Of a stretch of DNA of 64,000 bases, positions 1-12,339 are shown in pieces (position 1 is the stretch's first letter; every line of letters starts with the position of its first letter). Made by a program: the position numbers and the translations under genes. The DNA is taken from positions 744,001-808,000 of the forward strand of contig NW_027480594.1 in the NCBI RefSeq assembly GCF_051401765.1, read 5' to 3'. The notes under the pieces are model-generated. The model saw only the letters and a program-made list of their open reading frames with translations. It was not told where the DNA came from and searched no databases. Source of the DNA: Calliopsis andreniformis. Its lineage: Eukaryota; Arthropoda; Insecta; Hymenoptera; Andrenidae.

Positions 1-656
1 CTCAGACCTCAGTCCTCAAACCTCAATCCTCAACCCTCAGCCCTCATCCTCAATCCTCAATCCTCAACCTCAATCCTCAATCTTCAATCCTCAATACTCA
101 ATCTTCAATCCTCAATCTTCAGCCCTCAGTCCTCAATAATCAGTTGTCAATCCTCAAACCCCAATCCTCAATCCTCGTTCTTCAATCCTCAATACCCAAT
201 CCTCAATCTTCAATCCTCAATCCTCAATCCTCAATTCTCAATCCTCAATCCTCAGTCCACAAACCTCAAACCTCAATCCTCAACCCTCAGCCCTCATCCT
301 CAATCCTCAAACCTGAATCCTCAATCCTCAATCGTCAATCCTCAATCCTCAATCTTCAATCCTCAATACTCAATCTTCAATCCTCAATCCTCAATCCTCA
401 ATCCTCAATATTCAATCCTCAATACCCAATTTTCAATACTCAAATCGCAATCATCATACCTCAATCCTCAACCGTCAGTCCTCGTCCTCAATCCTCAACA
501 CTTCATCCTCAATCCTCAATCTTCAATCATCAATTCTCGATATTCAATCCTCAATCTTCAATCCTCAATCCTCAATCCTCAATCCTCAATATTCAACACA
601 CAACACTCAACCACCAATCCTCAATACTCAACCATCAATCCTCAATTCTCAATACT

Positions 657-770
657 CAATAGAGTATCCTGAATTCTCGTGGTTCAATACTCAATCCACA
701 CTATTCAATAATCAAATCTCAAACCTCAAACATCAATTCTCAACACTCAATCCTCAACACTCAGTCCTCT
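657..770 (+). repeat. Left-only GAGTATCCTGAATTCTCGTG module, exemplar
   Basis: The marks in order are AATAGAGTATCCTGAATTC, CTCGTGGTTCAATACTC, CCACACTATTCAATAATC and AAATCTCAAAC, then CACTCAGTCCTCTCTCTTC. Copies begin near 2451, 3784, 7294, 16305, 26239 and 30427. Related forms with GAATATCCTGAATTC and CACAAAAATCAATAATC lie near 20498, 22027, 27847 and 31674. I did not find the CTGAATTCTCGTGG form in reverse complement in the right half. It contains GAATTC, a convenient restriction landmark for the left half. Confidence 0.8.
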
Positions 771-1721
771 CTCTTCAATCCTCCATCCTCAACCCTCAAT
801 CCTCATGCGTCAATCCTCAATCCTCAATCCTCAAACCTCAATCCTCAGTCCTCAAACCTCAATCCCGTATCCTCAATCCTGAATCCTCAATCTTTAGCCC
901 TCAGTCCTCAACAGTCAATAGTCAATCCTCAATCCTCAATAGAATATCCTCAATTCACAGTTTTCAATGCTCAATCCCCATTCTTCAATCGTCAAATCTC
1001 CTTCCACAGACATCAATTCCCATAACTCAACCCTCAACACTAAGTCCCCAATCTTCAATCCTCAACCCTCAATCCTCAACCTTCAATCCTCAATACTCAA
1101 TCTTCAATCCTCAATCCTCAATCCTCAATCCTCAATCCTCAATCCTCAGTCCCCAATCCTCAAACCTCAATCCTCAATCCTCGTTCTTCAATCCTCAATA
1201 CCCAATCCTCAATCTTCAATCCTCAATCCTCAATCCTCAATTCTCAATCCTCAATCCTCAGTCCTCAGACCTCAAACCTCAATCCTCAACCCTCAGCCCT
1301 CATCCTCAATCCTCAAACCTCAATCCTCAATCCTCAATCCTCAATCGTCAATCCTCAATCCTCAATCTTCAATCCTCAATACTCAATCTTCAATCCTCAA
1401 TCCTCAATCCTCAATCCTCAATATTCAATCCTCAATACCCAATTTTCAATACTCAAATCGCAATCATCATACCTCAATCCTCAATCCTCAGTCATCAATC
1501 CTCAATCTTCAATACTCAATCGTCAATCCTCAATCCTCAATCCTTAATTCTCTATACTCAATCCTCAGACCTCAGTCCTCAAACCTCAATCCTCAACCCT
1601 CAGCCCTCATCCTCAATCCTCAATCCTCAACCTCAATCCTCAATCTTCAATCCTCAATACTCAATCTTCAATCCTCAATCTTCAGCCCTCAGTCCTCAAC
1701 AATCAGTTGTCAATCCTCAAT

Positions 1722-1847
1722 CCTCAATAGAATATCCTCAATTCACAGTTTTCAATACTCAATACTCAATCTGCAATCTTCAAATCTCTATCCACAAACA
1801 TCAATTCTCATCACTCAACCCTCAACACTCAGTCCTCAATGTTCAAT
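1722..1847 (+). repeat. Conserved AGAATATCC module, left-half exemplar
   Basis: This stretch of about 125 bp departs from the perfect heptamer and recurs as a block. Its marks in order are AATAGAATATCC, TTCACAGTTTTCAATACTC, ATCTGCAATCTTC, CTCTATCCACAAACATC, CTCATCACTCAACCC and GTCCTCAATGTTCAAT. Other copies of this subtype begin near 4765, 6570, 7962, 14262, 15853 and 17716, with diverged ones near 9615, 13454, 15476, 23079 and 24252. The reverse complement of the right-half copy at 35620-35745 differs at only about three positions, so the module predates or was copied across the polarity switch. Function is unknown. Confidence 0.85.
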
Positions 1848-4380
1848 ACTCAATCCTCAACTCTCAATCTTCAATCCTCAATACTGAATCTTCTATCCTC
1901 AATCCTCAATCCTCAATCCTCAATCCTCAATCCTCAGTCCCCAATCCTCAATCCTCAATCCTCAATCCTCGTTCTTCAATCCTCAATACCCAATCCTCAA
2001 TCTTCAATCCTCAATTCTCAATCCTCAATTCTCAATCCTCAATCCTCAGTCCTCACACCTCAAACCTCAATCCTCAACCCTCAGCCCTCGTCCTCAATCC
2101 TCAAACCTCAATCCTCAATCCTCAATCGTCAATCCTCAATCCTCAATCTTCAATCCTCAATACTCAATCTTCAATCCTCAATCCTCAATCCTCAATCCTC
2201 AATATTCAATCCTCAATACCCAATTTTCAATACTCAAATCGCAATCATCATACCTCAATCCTCAACCGTCAGTCCTCGTCCTCAATCCTCAACACTTCAT
2301 CCTCAATCCTCAATCTTCAATCATCAATTCTCGATATTCAATCCTCAATCTTCAATCCTCAATCCTCAATCCTCAATCCTCAATATTCAACACACAACCC
2401 TCAACAACCAATCCTCAATACTCAACCATCAATCCTCAATTCTCAATACTCAATAGAGTATCCTGAATTCTCGTGGTTCAATACTCAATCCACACTATTC
2501 AATAATCAAATCTCAAACTTCAAACATCAATTCTCAACACTCAATCCTCAACACTCAGTCCTCTCTCTTCAATCCTCCATCCTCAACCCTCAATCCTCAA
2601 GCGTCAATCCTCAATCCTCAATCCTCAAACCTCAATCCTCAGTCCTCAAACCTCAATCCCGTATCCTCAATCCTGAATCCTCAATCTTTAGCCCTCAGTC
2701 CTCAACAGTCAATAGTCAATCCTCAATCCTCAATAGAATATCCTCAATTCACAGTTTTCAATGCTCAATCCCCATTCTTCAATCGTCAAATCTCCATCCA
2801 CAAACATCAATTCCCATAACACAACCCTCAACACTAAGTCCCCAATCTTCAATCCTCAACCATCAATCCTCAACCTTCAATCCTCAATACTCAATCTTCA
2901 ATCCTCAATCCTCAATCCTCAATCCTCAATCCTCAATTCTCAATCCTCAATCCTCAATCGTCAATCCTCAATCCTCAATCTTCAATCCTCAATACTCAAT
3001 CTTCAATCCTCAATCCTCAATCCTCAATCCTCAATATTCAATCCTCAATACCCAATTTTCAATACTCAAATTGCAATCATCATACCTCAATCCTCAATCC
3101 TCAGTCATCAATCCTCAATCTTCAATACTCAATCGTCAATCCATAATCCTCAATCCTCAATTCTCTATACTCAATCCTCAGACCTCAGTCCTCAAACCTC
3201 AATCCTCAACCCTCTGCCCTCATCCTCAATCCTCAATCCTCAACCTCAATCCTCAATCTTCAATCCTCAGTCCCCAATCCTCAATCCTCAATCCTCAATC
3301 CTCGTTCTTCAATCCTCAATACCCAATCCTCAATCTTCAATCCTCAATTCTCAATCCTCAATTCTCAGTCCTCAATCCTCAGTCCTCACACCTCAAACCT
3401 CAATCCTCAACCCTCAGCCCTCGTCCTCAATCCTCAAACCTCAATCCTCAATCCTCAATCGTCAATCCTCAATCCTCAATCTTCAATCCTCAATACTCAA
3501 TCTTCAATCCTCAATCCTCAATCCTCAATCCTCAATATTCAATCCTCAATACCCAATTTTCAATACTCAAATCGCAATCATCATACCTCAATCCTCAACC
3601 GTCAGTCCTCGTCCTCAATCCTCAACACTTCATCCTCAATCCTCAATCTTCAATCATCAATTCTCGATATTCAATCCTCAATCTTCAATCCTCAATCCTC
3701 AATCCTCAATCCTCAATATTCAACACACAACCCTCAACCACCAATCCTCAATACTCAACCATCAATCCTCAGTTCTCAATACTCAATAGAGTATCCTGAA
3801 TTCTCGTGGTTCAATACTCAATCCACACTATTCAATAATCAAATCTCAAACCTCAAACATCAATTCTCAACACTCAATCCTCAACACTCAGTCCTCTCTC
3901 TTCAATCCTCCATCCTCAACCCTCAATCCTCAAGCGTCAATCCTCAATCCTCAATCCTCAAACCTCAATCCTCAGTCCTCAAACCTCAATCCCGTATCCT
4001 CAATCCTGAATCCTCAATCTTTAGCCCTCAGTCCTCAACAGTCAATAGTCAATCCTCAATCCTCAATAGAATATCCTCAATTCACAGTTTTCAATGCTCA
4101 ATCCCCATTCTTCAATCGTCAAATCTCCATCCACAAACTTCAATTCCCATAACACAACCCTCAACACTAAGTCCCCAATCTTCAATCCTCAACCATCAAT
4201 CCTCAACCTTCAATCCTCAATACTCAATCTTCAATCCTCAATCCTCAATCCTCAATCCTCAATCCTCAATTCTCAATCCTCAATCCTCAGTCCTCAGACT
4301 TCAAACCTCAATCCTCAACCCTCAGCCCTCTTCCTCAATCCTCAAACCTCAATCCTCAATCCTCAATCCTCAATCCTCAA

Positions 4381-5300
4381 TCGTCAATCCTCAATCCTCA
4401 ATCTTCAATCCTCAATACTCAATCTTCAATCCTCAATCCTCAATCCTCAATCCTCAATATTCAATCCTCAATACCCAATTTTCAATACTCAAATCGCAAT
4501 CATCATACCTCAATCCTCAATCCTCAGTCATCAATCCTCAATCTTCAATACTCAATCGTCAATCCTCAATCCTCATTCCTCAATTCTCTATACTCAATCC
4601 TCAGACCTCAGTCCTCAAACCTCAATCCTCAACCCTCAGCCCTCATCCTCAATCCTCAATCCTCAACCTCAATCCTCAATCTTCAATCCTCAATACTCAA
4701 TCTTCAATCCTCAATCTTCAGCCCTCAGTCCTCAACAATCAGTTGTCAATCCTCAATCCTCAATAGAATATCCTCAATTCACAGTTTTCAATACTCAATA
4801 CTCAATCTGCAATCTTCAAATCTCTATCCACAAACATCAATTCTCATCACTCAACCCTCAACACTCAGTCCTCAATGTTCAATACTCAATCCTCAACTCT
4901 CAATCTTCAATCCTCAATACTGAATCTTCAATCCTCAATCCTCAATCCTCAATCCTCAATCCTCAATCCTCAGTCCCCAATCCTCAATCCTCAATCCTCA
5001 ATCCTCGTTCTTCAATCCTCAATACCCAATCCTCAATCTTCAATCCTCAATTCTCAATCCTCAATTCTCAATCCTCAATCCTCAGTCCTCACACCTCAAA
5101 CCTCAATCCTCAACCCTCAGCCCTCGTCCTCAATCCTCAAACCTCAATCCTCAATCCTCAATCGTCAATCCTCAATCCTCAATCTTCAATCCTCAATACT
5201 CAATCTTCAATCCTCAATCCTCAATCCTTAATCCTCAATATTCAATCCTCAATACCCAATTTTCAATACTCAAATCGCAATCATCATACCTCAATCCTCA
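4381..5300 (+). repeat. Segment shared with 17332-18251, copy 1
   Basis: About 920 bp recur at offset 12951, from TCGTCAATCC to just past the CAAATCGCAATCATCATACC landmark. A visible difference is CCTTAATCC near 5227 against CCTCAATCC near 18178. The two flanks diverge on the right at about 5300, where this copy has ACCGTCAGTCC and the other has ATCCTCAGTCATC. Confidence 0.8.
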
Positions 5301-5394
5301 ACCGTCAGTCCTCGTCCTCAATCCTCAACACTTCATCCTCAATCCTCAATCTTCAATCATCAATTCTCGATATTCAATCCTCAATCTTCAATCC

Positions 5395-5565
5395 TCATCC
5401 TCAATCCAACCTCAATCCTCAATCAACCACAACCCTCAACCTCATCCTCAATACTCAACCACAACCTCAACCACCAATCCTCAATACTCAATCATCAATC
5501 CTCAAGTCTCAATACTCAATAATCCAGAATCTCGACTATCAATCAATCAAATCTCAAACTCAAAC
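5395..5565 (+). repeat. Scrambled copy of the GAGTATCC module
   Basis: Sister units read smoothly through CAATATTCAACACACAACCC and GAGTATCCTGAATTCTCGTG at this place. Here the same words appear with many small deletions: TCCTCATCCTCAATCCAACC, CAACCACAACCC, CCTCATCCTC, AATCCAGAATCTCGACTATC, CAATCAATCAAATC. Both flanks return exactly to the sister sequence (from about 5566, AACATCAATTCTCAACACTC). The dense cluster of short losses is confined to about 170 bp. Confidence 0.8.
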
Positions 5566-8060
5566 ATCAATTCTCAACACTCAATCCTCAACACTCAGTC
5601 CTCTCTCTTCAATCCTCCATCCTCAACCCTCAATCCTCAAGCGTCAATCCTCAATCCTCAATCCTCAAACCTCAATCCTCAGTCCTCAAACCTCAATCCC
5701 GTATCCTCAATCCTGAATCCTCAATCTTTAGCCCTCAGTCCTCAACAGTCAATAGCCAATCCTCAATCCTCAATAGAATATCCTCAATTCACAGTTTTCA
5801 ATGCTCAATCCCCATTCTTCAATCGTCAAATCTCCATCCACAAACATCAATTCCCATAACACAACCCTCAACACTAAGTCCCCAATCTTCAATCCTCAAC
5901 CATCAATCCTCAACCTTCAATCCTCAATACTCAATCTTCAATCCTCAATCCTCAATCCTCAATCCTCAATCCTCAATTCTCAGTCCCCAATCCTCAATCC
6001 TCAATCCTCAATCCTCGTTCTTCAATCCTCAATACCCAATCCTCAATCTTCAATCCTCAATCCTCAATCCTCAATTCTCAATCCTCAATCCTCAGTCCTC
6101 AGACTTCAAACCACAATCCTCAACCCTCAGCCCTCATCCTCAATCCTCAAACCTCAATCCTCAATCCTCAATCCTCAATCCTCAATCGTCAATCCTCAAT
6201 CCTCAATCTTCAATCCTCAATACTCAATCTTCAATCCTCAATCCTCAATCCTCAATCCTCAATATTCAATCCTCAATACCCAATTTTCAATACTCAAATC
6301 GCAATCATCATACCTCAATCCTCAATCCTCAGTCATCAATCCTCAATCTTCAATACTCAATCGTCAATCCTCAATCCTCAATCCTCAATTCTCTATACTC
6401 AATCCTCAGACCTCAGTCCTCAAACCTCAATCCTCAACCCTCAGCACTCATCCTCAATCCTCAATCCTCAACCTCAATCCTCAATCTTCAATCCTCAATA
6501 CTTAATCTTCAATCCTCAATCTTCAGCCCTCAGTCCTCAACAATCAGTTGTCAATCCTCAATCCTCAATAGAATATCCTCAATTCACAGTTTTCAATACT
6601 CAATACTCAATCTGCAATCTTCAAATCTCTATCCACAAACATCAATTCTCATCACTCAACCCTCAACACTCAGTCCTCAATGTTCAATACTCAATCCTCA
6701 ACTCTCAATCTTCAATCCTCAATACTGAATCTTCAATCCTCAATCCTCAATCCTCAATCCTCAATCCTCAATCCTCAGTCCCCAATCCTCAATCCTCAAT
6801 CCTCAATCCTCGTTCTTCAATCCTCAATACCCAATCCTCAATCTTCAATCCTCAATTCTCAATCCTCAATTCTCAATCCTCAATCCTCAGTCCTCACACC
6901 TCAAACCTCAATCCTCAACCCTCAGCCCTCGTCCTCAATCCTCAAACCTCAATCCTCAATCCTCAATCGTCAATCCTCAATCCTCAATCTTCAATCCTCA
7001 ATACTCAATCTTCAATCCTCAATCCTTTAATCCTCAATCCTCAATATTCAATCCTCAATACCCAATTTTCAATACTCAAATCGCAATCATCATACCTCAA
7101 TCCTCAACCGTCAGTCCTCGTCCTCAATCCTCAACACTTCATCCTCAATCCTCAATCTTCAATCATCAATTCTCGATATTCAATCCTCAATCTTCAATCC
7201 TCAATCCTCAATCCTCAATCCTCAATATTCAACACACAACCCTCAACCACCAATCCTCAATACTCAACCATCAATCCTCAATTCTCAATACTCAATAGAG
7301 TATCCTGAATTCTCGTGGTTCAATACTCAATCCACACTATTCAATAATCAAATCTCAAACCTCAAACATCAATTCTCAACACTCAATCCTCAACACTCAG
7401 TCCTCTCTCTTCAATCCTCCCTTCCATACCTCCTCAACCCTCAATCCTCAAGCGTCAATCCTCAATCCTCAATCCTCAAACCTCAATCCTCAGTCCTCAA
7501 ACCTCAATCCCGTATCCTCAATCCTGAATCCTCAATCTTTAGCCCTCAGTCCTCAACAGTCAATAGTCAATCCTCAATCCTCAATAGAATATCCTCAATT
7601 CACAGTTTTCAATGCTCAATCCCCATTCTTCAATCGTCAAATCTCCATCCACAAACATCAATTCCCATAACACAACCCTCAACACTAAGTCCCCAATCTT
7701 CAATCCTCAACCATCAATCCTCAACCTTCAATCCTCAATACTCAATCTTCAATCCTCAATCCTCAATCCTCAATCCTCAATCCTCAATTCTCAATCCTCA
7801 GACCTCAGTCCTCAAACCTCAATCCTCAACCCTCGGCCCTGATCCTCAATCCTCAATCCTCAACCTCAATCCTCAATCTTCAATCCTCAATACTCAATCT
7901 TCAATCCTCAATCTTCAGCCCTCAGTCCTCAACAATCAGTTGTCAATCCTCAATCCTCAATAGAATATCCTCAATTCACAGTTTTCAATACTCAATATTC
8001 AATCTGCAATCTGTCAAATCTCTATCCACAAACATCAATTCTCATCACTCAACACTCAGT

Positions 8061-11000
8061 CCTCAATGTTCAATCCTCAATCCTCAATTCTCAATCTTCG
8101 ATCCTCAATACTGAATCTTCAATCCTCAATCCTCAATCCTCAATCCTCAATCCTCCATACTGAATATTCAATCCTCAGTCCCCAATCCTCAATACTCAAT
8201 CGTCAATCCTCATCTTTCAATCCTCAATACCCAATCCTCAATCTTCAATCCTCAATCCTCAATCCTCAATTCTCAATCCCCAATCCTCAGTCCTCAGACC
8301 TCAAACCTCAATCCTCAACCCTCAGCCCTCATCGTCAATCCTCAAACCTCAATCCTCAATCCTCAATCGTCAATCCTCAATCCCCAGTCCTCAATCTTCA
8401 ATCCTCAATGCCCAGTCCTCAATCCTCAATCGACAGTCCTCAATCCTCAACCCTCAACCCTCAGACCTCATCCTCAATTCTCAATTCTCAATCCTCAATA
8501 CTCAACCCTCAAGCTTCAATCCTCAATAATCAATCTCCAATCCTAGATCCCCAATCCCCAATCCTCAATCCTAAGTCCTCAATCTTCAATCCTCAATCCC
8601 CAGTCCTCCATCTTCAATCCTCAATGCCCAGTCCTCAATCCTCAATCGTCAGTCCTCAATCCTCAACCCTCAGTCCTCCTCATCAATCCGCAACCCTCAA
8701 TAATCAATCCGCAATCTTCAATCATCAATACTCAATCTTCAATCCTCAATCCTCAATTCTCAATCCTCAATCCTCAATACTCAATCCCCAGTCCTCAGTC
8801 CTCAATCTTCAATACTCAATCCTCAATCCTCAATCCTCAATCCTCAATCTTCAATCCTCAATACTCAATCTTCAATCCTCAATCGTCAATTCTCAATCTT
8901 CAATCCTCAACCCTCAATCCTCAATCCTCAATATTCAATACTCAATACTCAATCTTCAATCCTCAATCCGCAATCATCAATCCTCAATCCTACATCCTCA
9001 GTCATCAATCCTCAATCTTCAATACCCAATCGTCAATCCTCAGTCCACAATCCTCAATCCTCAATCCTCGTATCTCAAACCTCAATCCTCAACCCTCAGT
9101 CCCCATCCTCAATTCACAATTCTCAACCCTCAATCCTCAACCCTCAATCTTCAATCCTCAATAATCAATCTCCAATCCTAGATCCCCAGTCCGCAATCCT
9201 CAATCCTTAATCCTCAATCTTCAATCCTCAATCCCCAGTCCTCAATCTTCAATCCTCAATGCTCAATCCTCAGTCCTCAATCCTCAGTCCTCAATCCTCA
9301 ATCATGAATCCTCAATCCTCAATCTTCAATCCTCAATACTCAATCTTCAATCATCAATCTTCAATTCTCAATCGTCAATACTCAATCCTCAATCGTCAAT
9401 CCTCAATCCCCAATCCTCAATCTTCAATCCTCAATCCTCAATTCTCAATCCTCAATACTCAGCCTTCAATCCTCAATATTCAATCTTCAATCCTCAATAC
9501 TCAATCTTCAATCCTCAATCCTCAGTCCTCAAACCTCAATTCTGAATCCTCAACACTGAATCCTCAATCTTCAGCCCTCAGTCCTCAACAGACAGTTGTC
9601 AATCCTCAATCCTCAGTATAATATCCTCAATTCACAGTTTTCAATACTCAATACTCAATCTGCAATCTTCAAATCTCTATCCACAAACATCAATTATCAT
9701 CACTCAACCCTCAACACTCAGTCCTCAATGTTCAATCCTCAATCGTCAACTCTCAATCTTCGATCATCAATACTGAATCTTCAATACTCAATCCTCAATC
9801 ATCAATCCTCAATCCTCAATCCTGAATATCCAATCCTCAGTCTCCAATCCTCAATCCTCAATCGTCAATCCTCAATCCTCAATCTTCAGTCCACAATACT
9901 CAACCTTCAATCCTCAATCCTCAATCCTCAAACCTCAATATTCAATCCTCAATCCTCAATCCTCAAACCACAATCCTCAACCGTCAGTCCTCGTCCTGAA
10001 TCCTCAACACTCAATCCTCAATCCTGAATCTTCAATCATCAATACTCAATCTTCAATCCTCAATCCTCAATCCTCAATCCTCATTCCTCAAACCTAAATC
10101 CTCAACCCTCAGTCCTTATCCTCAATTCTCAATTCTCAATCCTCAATCCTCAATCCTCAATCTTCAATCCTCAATAATCAATTTTCAGTTCTAGATCCTC
10201 AATCCCCAATCCTCAATCCTTAATCCTCAATTTTCAATCCTCAATCCCCAGTCCTCAATCTTCAATCCTCAATGCTCCATCCTCAATCCTCAATCCTCAG
10301 TCCTCAGTCCTCAACCCTCAATCCTCAAACCTCAATCCTCAACCGTCAGTCCTCGTCCTCAACCCTCAAACCTCAATCCTCAATCCTCAATCTTCAATCA
10401 TCAATACTCAATCTTCAATCCTCAATACTCAATCTTCAATCCCCAATCATCAATCCTCAATCCTCAATCCTCAATCCTCATTCTTCAATTCTCAATCCTC
10501 AATCCTCAATCCTCAATCCTCAATCCTAAATCGCCATTCTTCAATCCTCAATCCTCAATCCTCAACCGTCAGTCCTCGTCCTCAATCCTCAACACTCAAT
10601 CCTCAATCTTCAATCATCAATACTAAATCTTCAATCCTCAATCTTCAATCCTCAATCCGCAATCTTCAATCCTCAATCCTCAATCCTCAATCTTCAATCC
10701 TCAACCCTCAATCCTCAATCTTCAATCCTCAATACTCAACATTCATTCCTCAATCCTCAATTCTCAATCCTCAATCCTCAATACTCAATCGTCAATCCCC
10801 AATCCCCAATCCCCAATCCTCAACCTTCAATCCTCAATCCTCAATCCTCAATCCTCAATCCTCAATCCTCAATGTTCAATCCTCAATACTCAATCTTCAA
10901 TCCTCAATCCTCATTCATCAATCCTCAATCCTCATTCTTCAATCTTCAATACCCAATCCTCAATCTTCAATCCTCAATCCTCAATCCTCAATTCTCAATC

Positions 11001-12110
11001 AGCAATACCCAATCCTCAGACCTCGAACATCAATACTCAACCCTCAGTCCTCGTCCTCAATCCACAACCCTCAATCCTCAATCCTCAATCTTCAATCCTG
11101 AATACCCAATCCTCAAACCTCAATTCTTAATCCTCAATACTCAATCCTCAATCGTCAATCCTCAATCCCCAATACTCATTCTTCAATCCTCAATCCTCAA
11201 TCCTCAATCCACAATCCTCAATCTTCAATCCCCAATGCTCAATCTTCAATCCTCAATCCTCAATCCTCAATCCGCGATCCTCAATCCTCAATCATCAATC
11301 CTCAATCCTCAATCATCAATCCCCAATCCTCAATCGTCAATCCGCAATCCTCAATCCTCAGTCATCAATCCTCAACTTTCAATACTCAATCCTCAATCCT
11401 CAATCCTCAATCCTCAATCCTCAATCCTCAATCCTCATTCCTCAAACCTCAATCCTCAAACCTCAGTCCTCATCCTCAATTCTCAATCCTCAATCCTCAA
11501 TCCTCAAACCAGAATCCTCAACCGTCAGTCCTCGTCCTGAGTCCTCAACCCTCAATCCTCAATCCTCAATCTTCAATCATCAATACTCAATCTTCAATCC
11601 TTAATCCTCAATCCTCAATCCTCATTCCTCAAACCTCAATCCTCAACCCTCTGTCCTTATCCTCAATTCTCAATTCTCAATCCTCAATCCTCAGTCCTCA
11701 ATCTTCAATCCCCAATAATCAATATTCAATCCTAGATCCTCAGTCCCCAATCCTCAATCCTTAATCCTCAACCGTCAATCCTCAATCCCCAGTCCTCAAT
11801 CATCAATCCTCAATGCTCCATCCTCAATCCTCTATCCTCAGTCGTCAGTCCTCAACCCTCAATCCTCAAACATCAATCCTCAACAGTCAGTCCTCGTCAT
11901 CAACCCTCAATACTCAATCCTCAATCCTCAATCTTCAATCATCAATACACAATCTTCAATCCTCAATCCTCAGTCCTCAATACTCAACCATCGATACTCA
12001 ATTCTCAATACTCTATAGGATATCCTGAATTCTCAGGATTCAATCCTCAATCCTCAATCCTCAATCCTCAATCCTCAATCCTCAGTCCCCAATCCTCAAT
12101 CCTCAATCCT
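8061..12110 (+). repeat. Irregular heptamer domain L2
   Basis: Heptamers continue but the block-1 units fade. Recurrent local marks are a TCCTAGATCC-type variant after AATAATCAATCTCCAA (near 8540, 9175, 10185 and 11725), CCCCAGTCCTCAATCTTCAA strings, and ACCGTCAGTCCTCGTCCTC. Runs of pure CCTCAAT are longer (for example about 10840-10872 and 11395-11430). A diverged AGAATATCC module (AGTATAATATCC) sits near 9615. A 420-bp segment at 10214-10633 reappears at 13597-14016. No gene is seen. Confidence 0.75.
10214..10633 (+). repeat. Segment shared with 13597-14016, copy 1
   Basis: About 420 bp match at offset 3383, from CCTCAATCCTTAATCC to CAATACTAAATCTTCAAT. One difference is visible near 10527-10528: CCTAAATCGCC here, CCTCAATCGCC near 13911. 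The rare TACTAAATC variant is shared by both. Confidence 0.85.
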
Positions 12111-12339
12111 CAATCCTTGTTCTTCAATCCTCAATACCCAATCCTCAATCTTCAATCCTCAATCCTCAATCCTCAACTCTCAATCCTCAATCCTCAGTCC
12201 TCAGACCTCAAACCTCAATCCTTAACCCTCAGCCCTCATCCTCAATCCTCAAACCTCAATCCTCAATCCTCAATCCTCAATCGTCAATCCTCAATCCTCA
12301 ATCTTCAATCCTCAATACTCAATCTTCAATCCTCAAACC

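Larger units (their letters stand above)
1..8060 (+). repeat. Higher-order repeat block L1 (units about 1.3-1.8 kb)
   Basis: Landmarks recur in order. AGAATATCCTCAATTCACAG followed by TTTTCAATGCTCAATCCCC lies near 941, 2735, 4068, 5775 and 7586, spaced about 1794, 1333, 1707 and 1811 bp. GAGTATCCTGAATTCTCGTG lies near 657, 2455, 3788 and 7298; the copy expected near 5510 is scrambled. A second module (AGAATATCC, then TCAATACTCAATACTCAATC) lies near 1729, 4765, 6570 and 7962. Length differences between units come from gain or loss of sub-blocks, not single heptamers only. No gene is present. Confidence 0.85.

Noticed and set aside
1770..1800. CTATCCACA words resembling a bacterial DnaA box
   Set aside because: They differ from the TTATCCACA consensus, occur as fixed parts of the 125-bp module, and nothing else in the window suggests a bacterial origin of replication.
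4094..5716. Open frame of about 540 codons continuing through the scrambled patch at 5395-5565
   Set aside because: Continuity through many indels only shows that frame is irrelevant in this repeat; it is not evidence of coding constraint.
8525..11730. Recurrent CCTAGATCC words as a protein-binding site or insertion target
   Set aside because: They behave as inherited monomer variants inside repeated units, and no target-site duplication or element ends accompany them.
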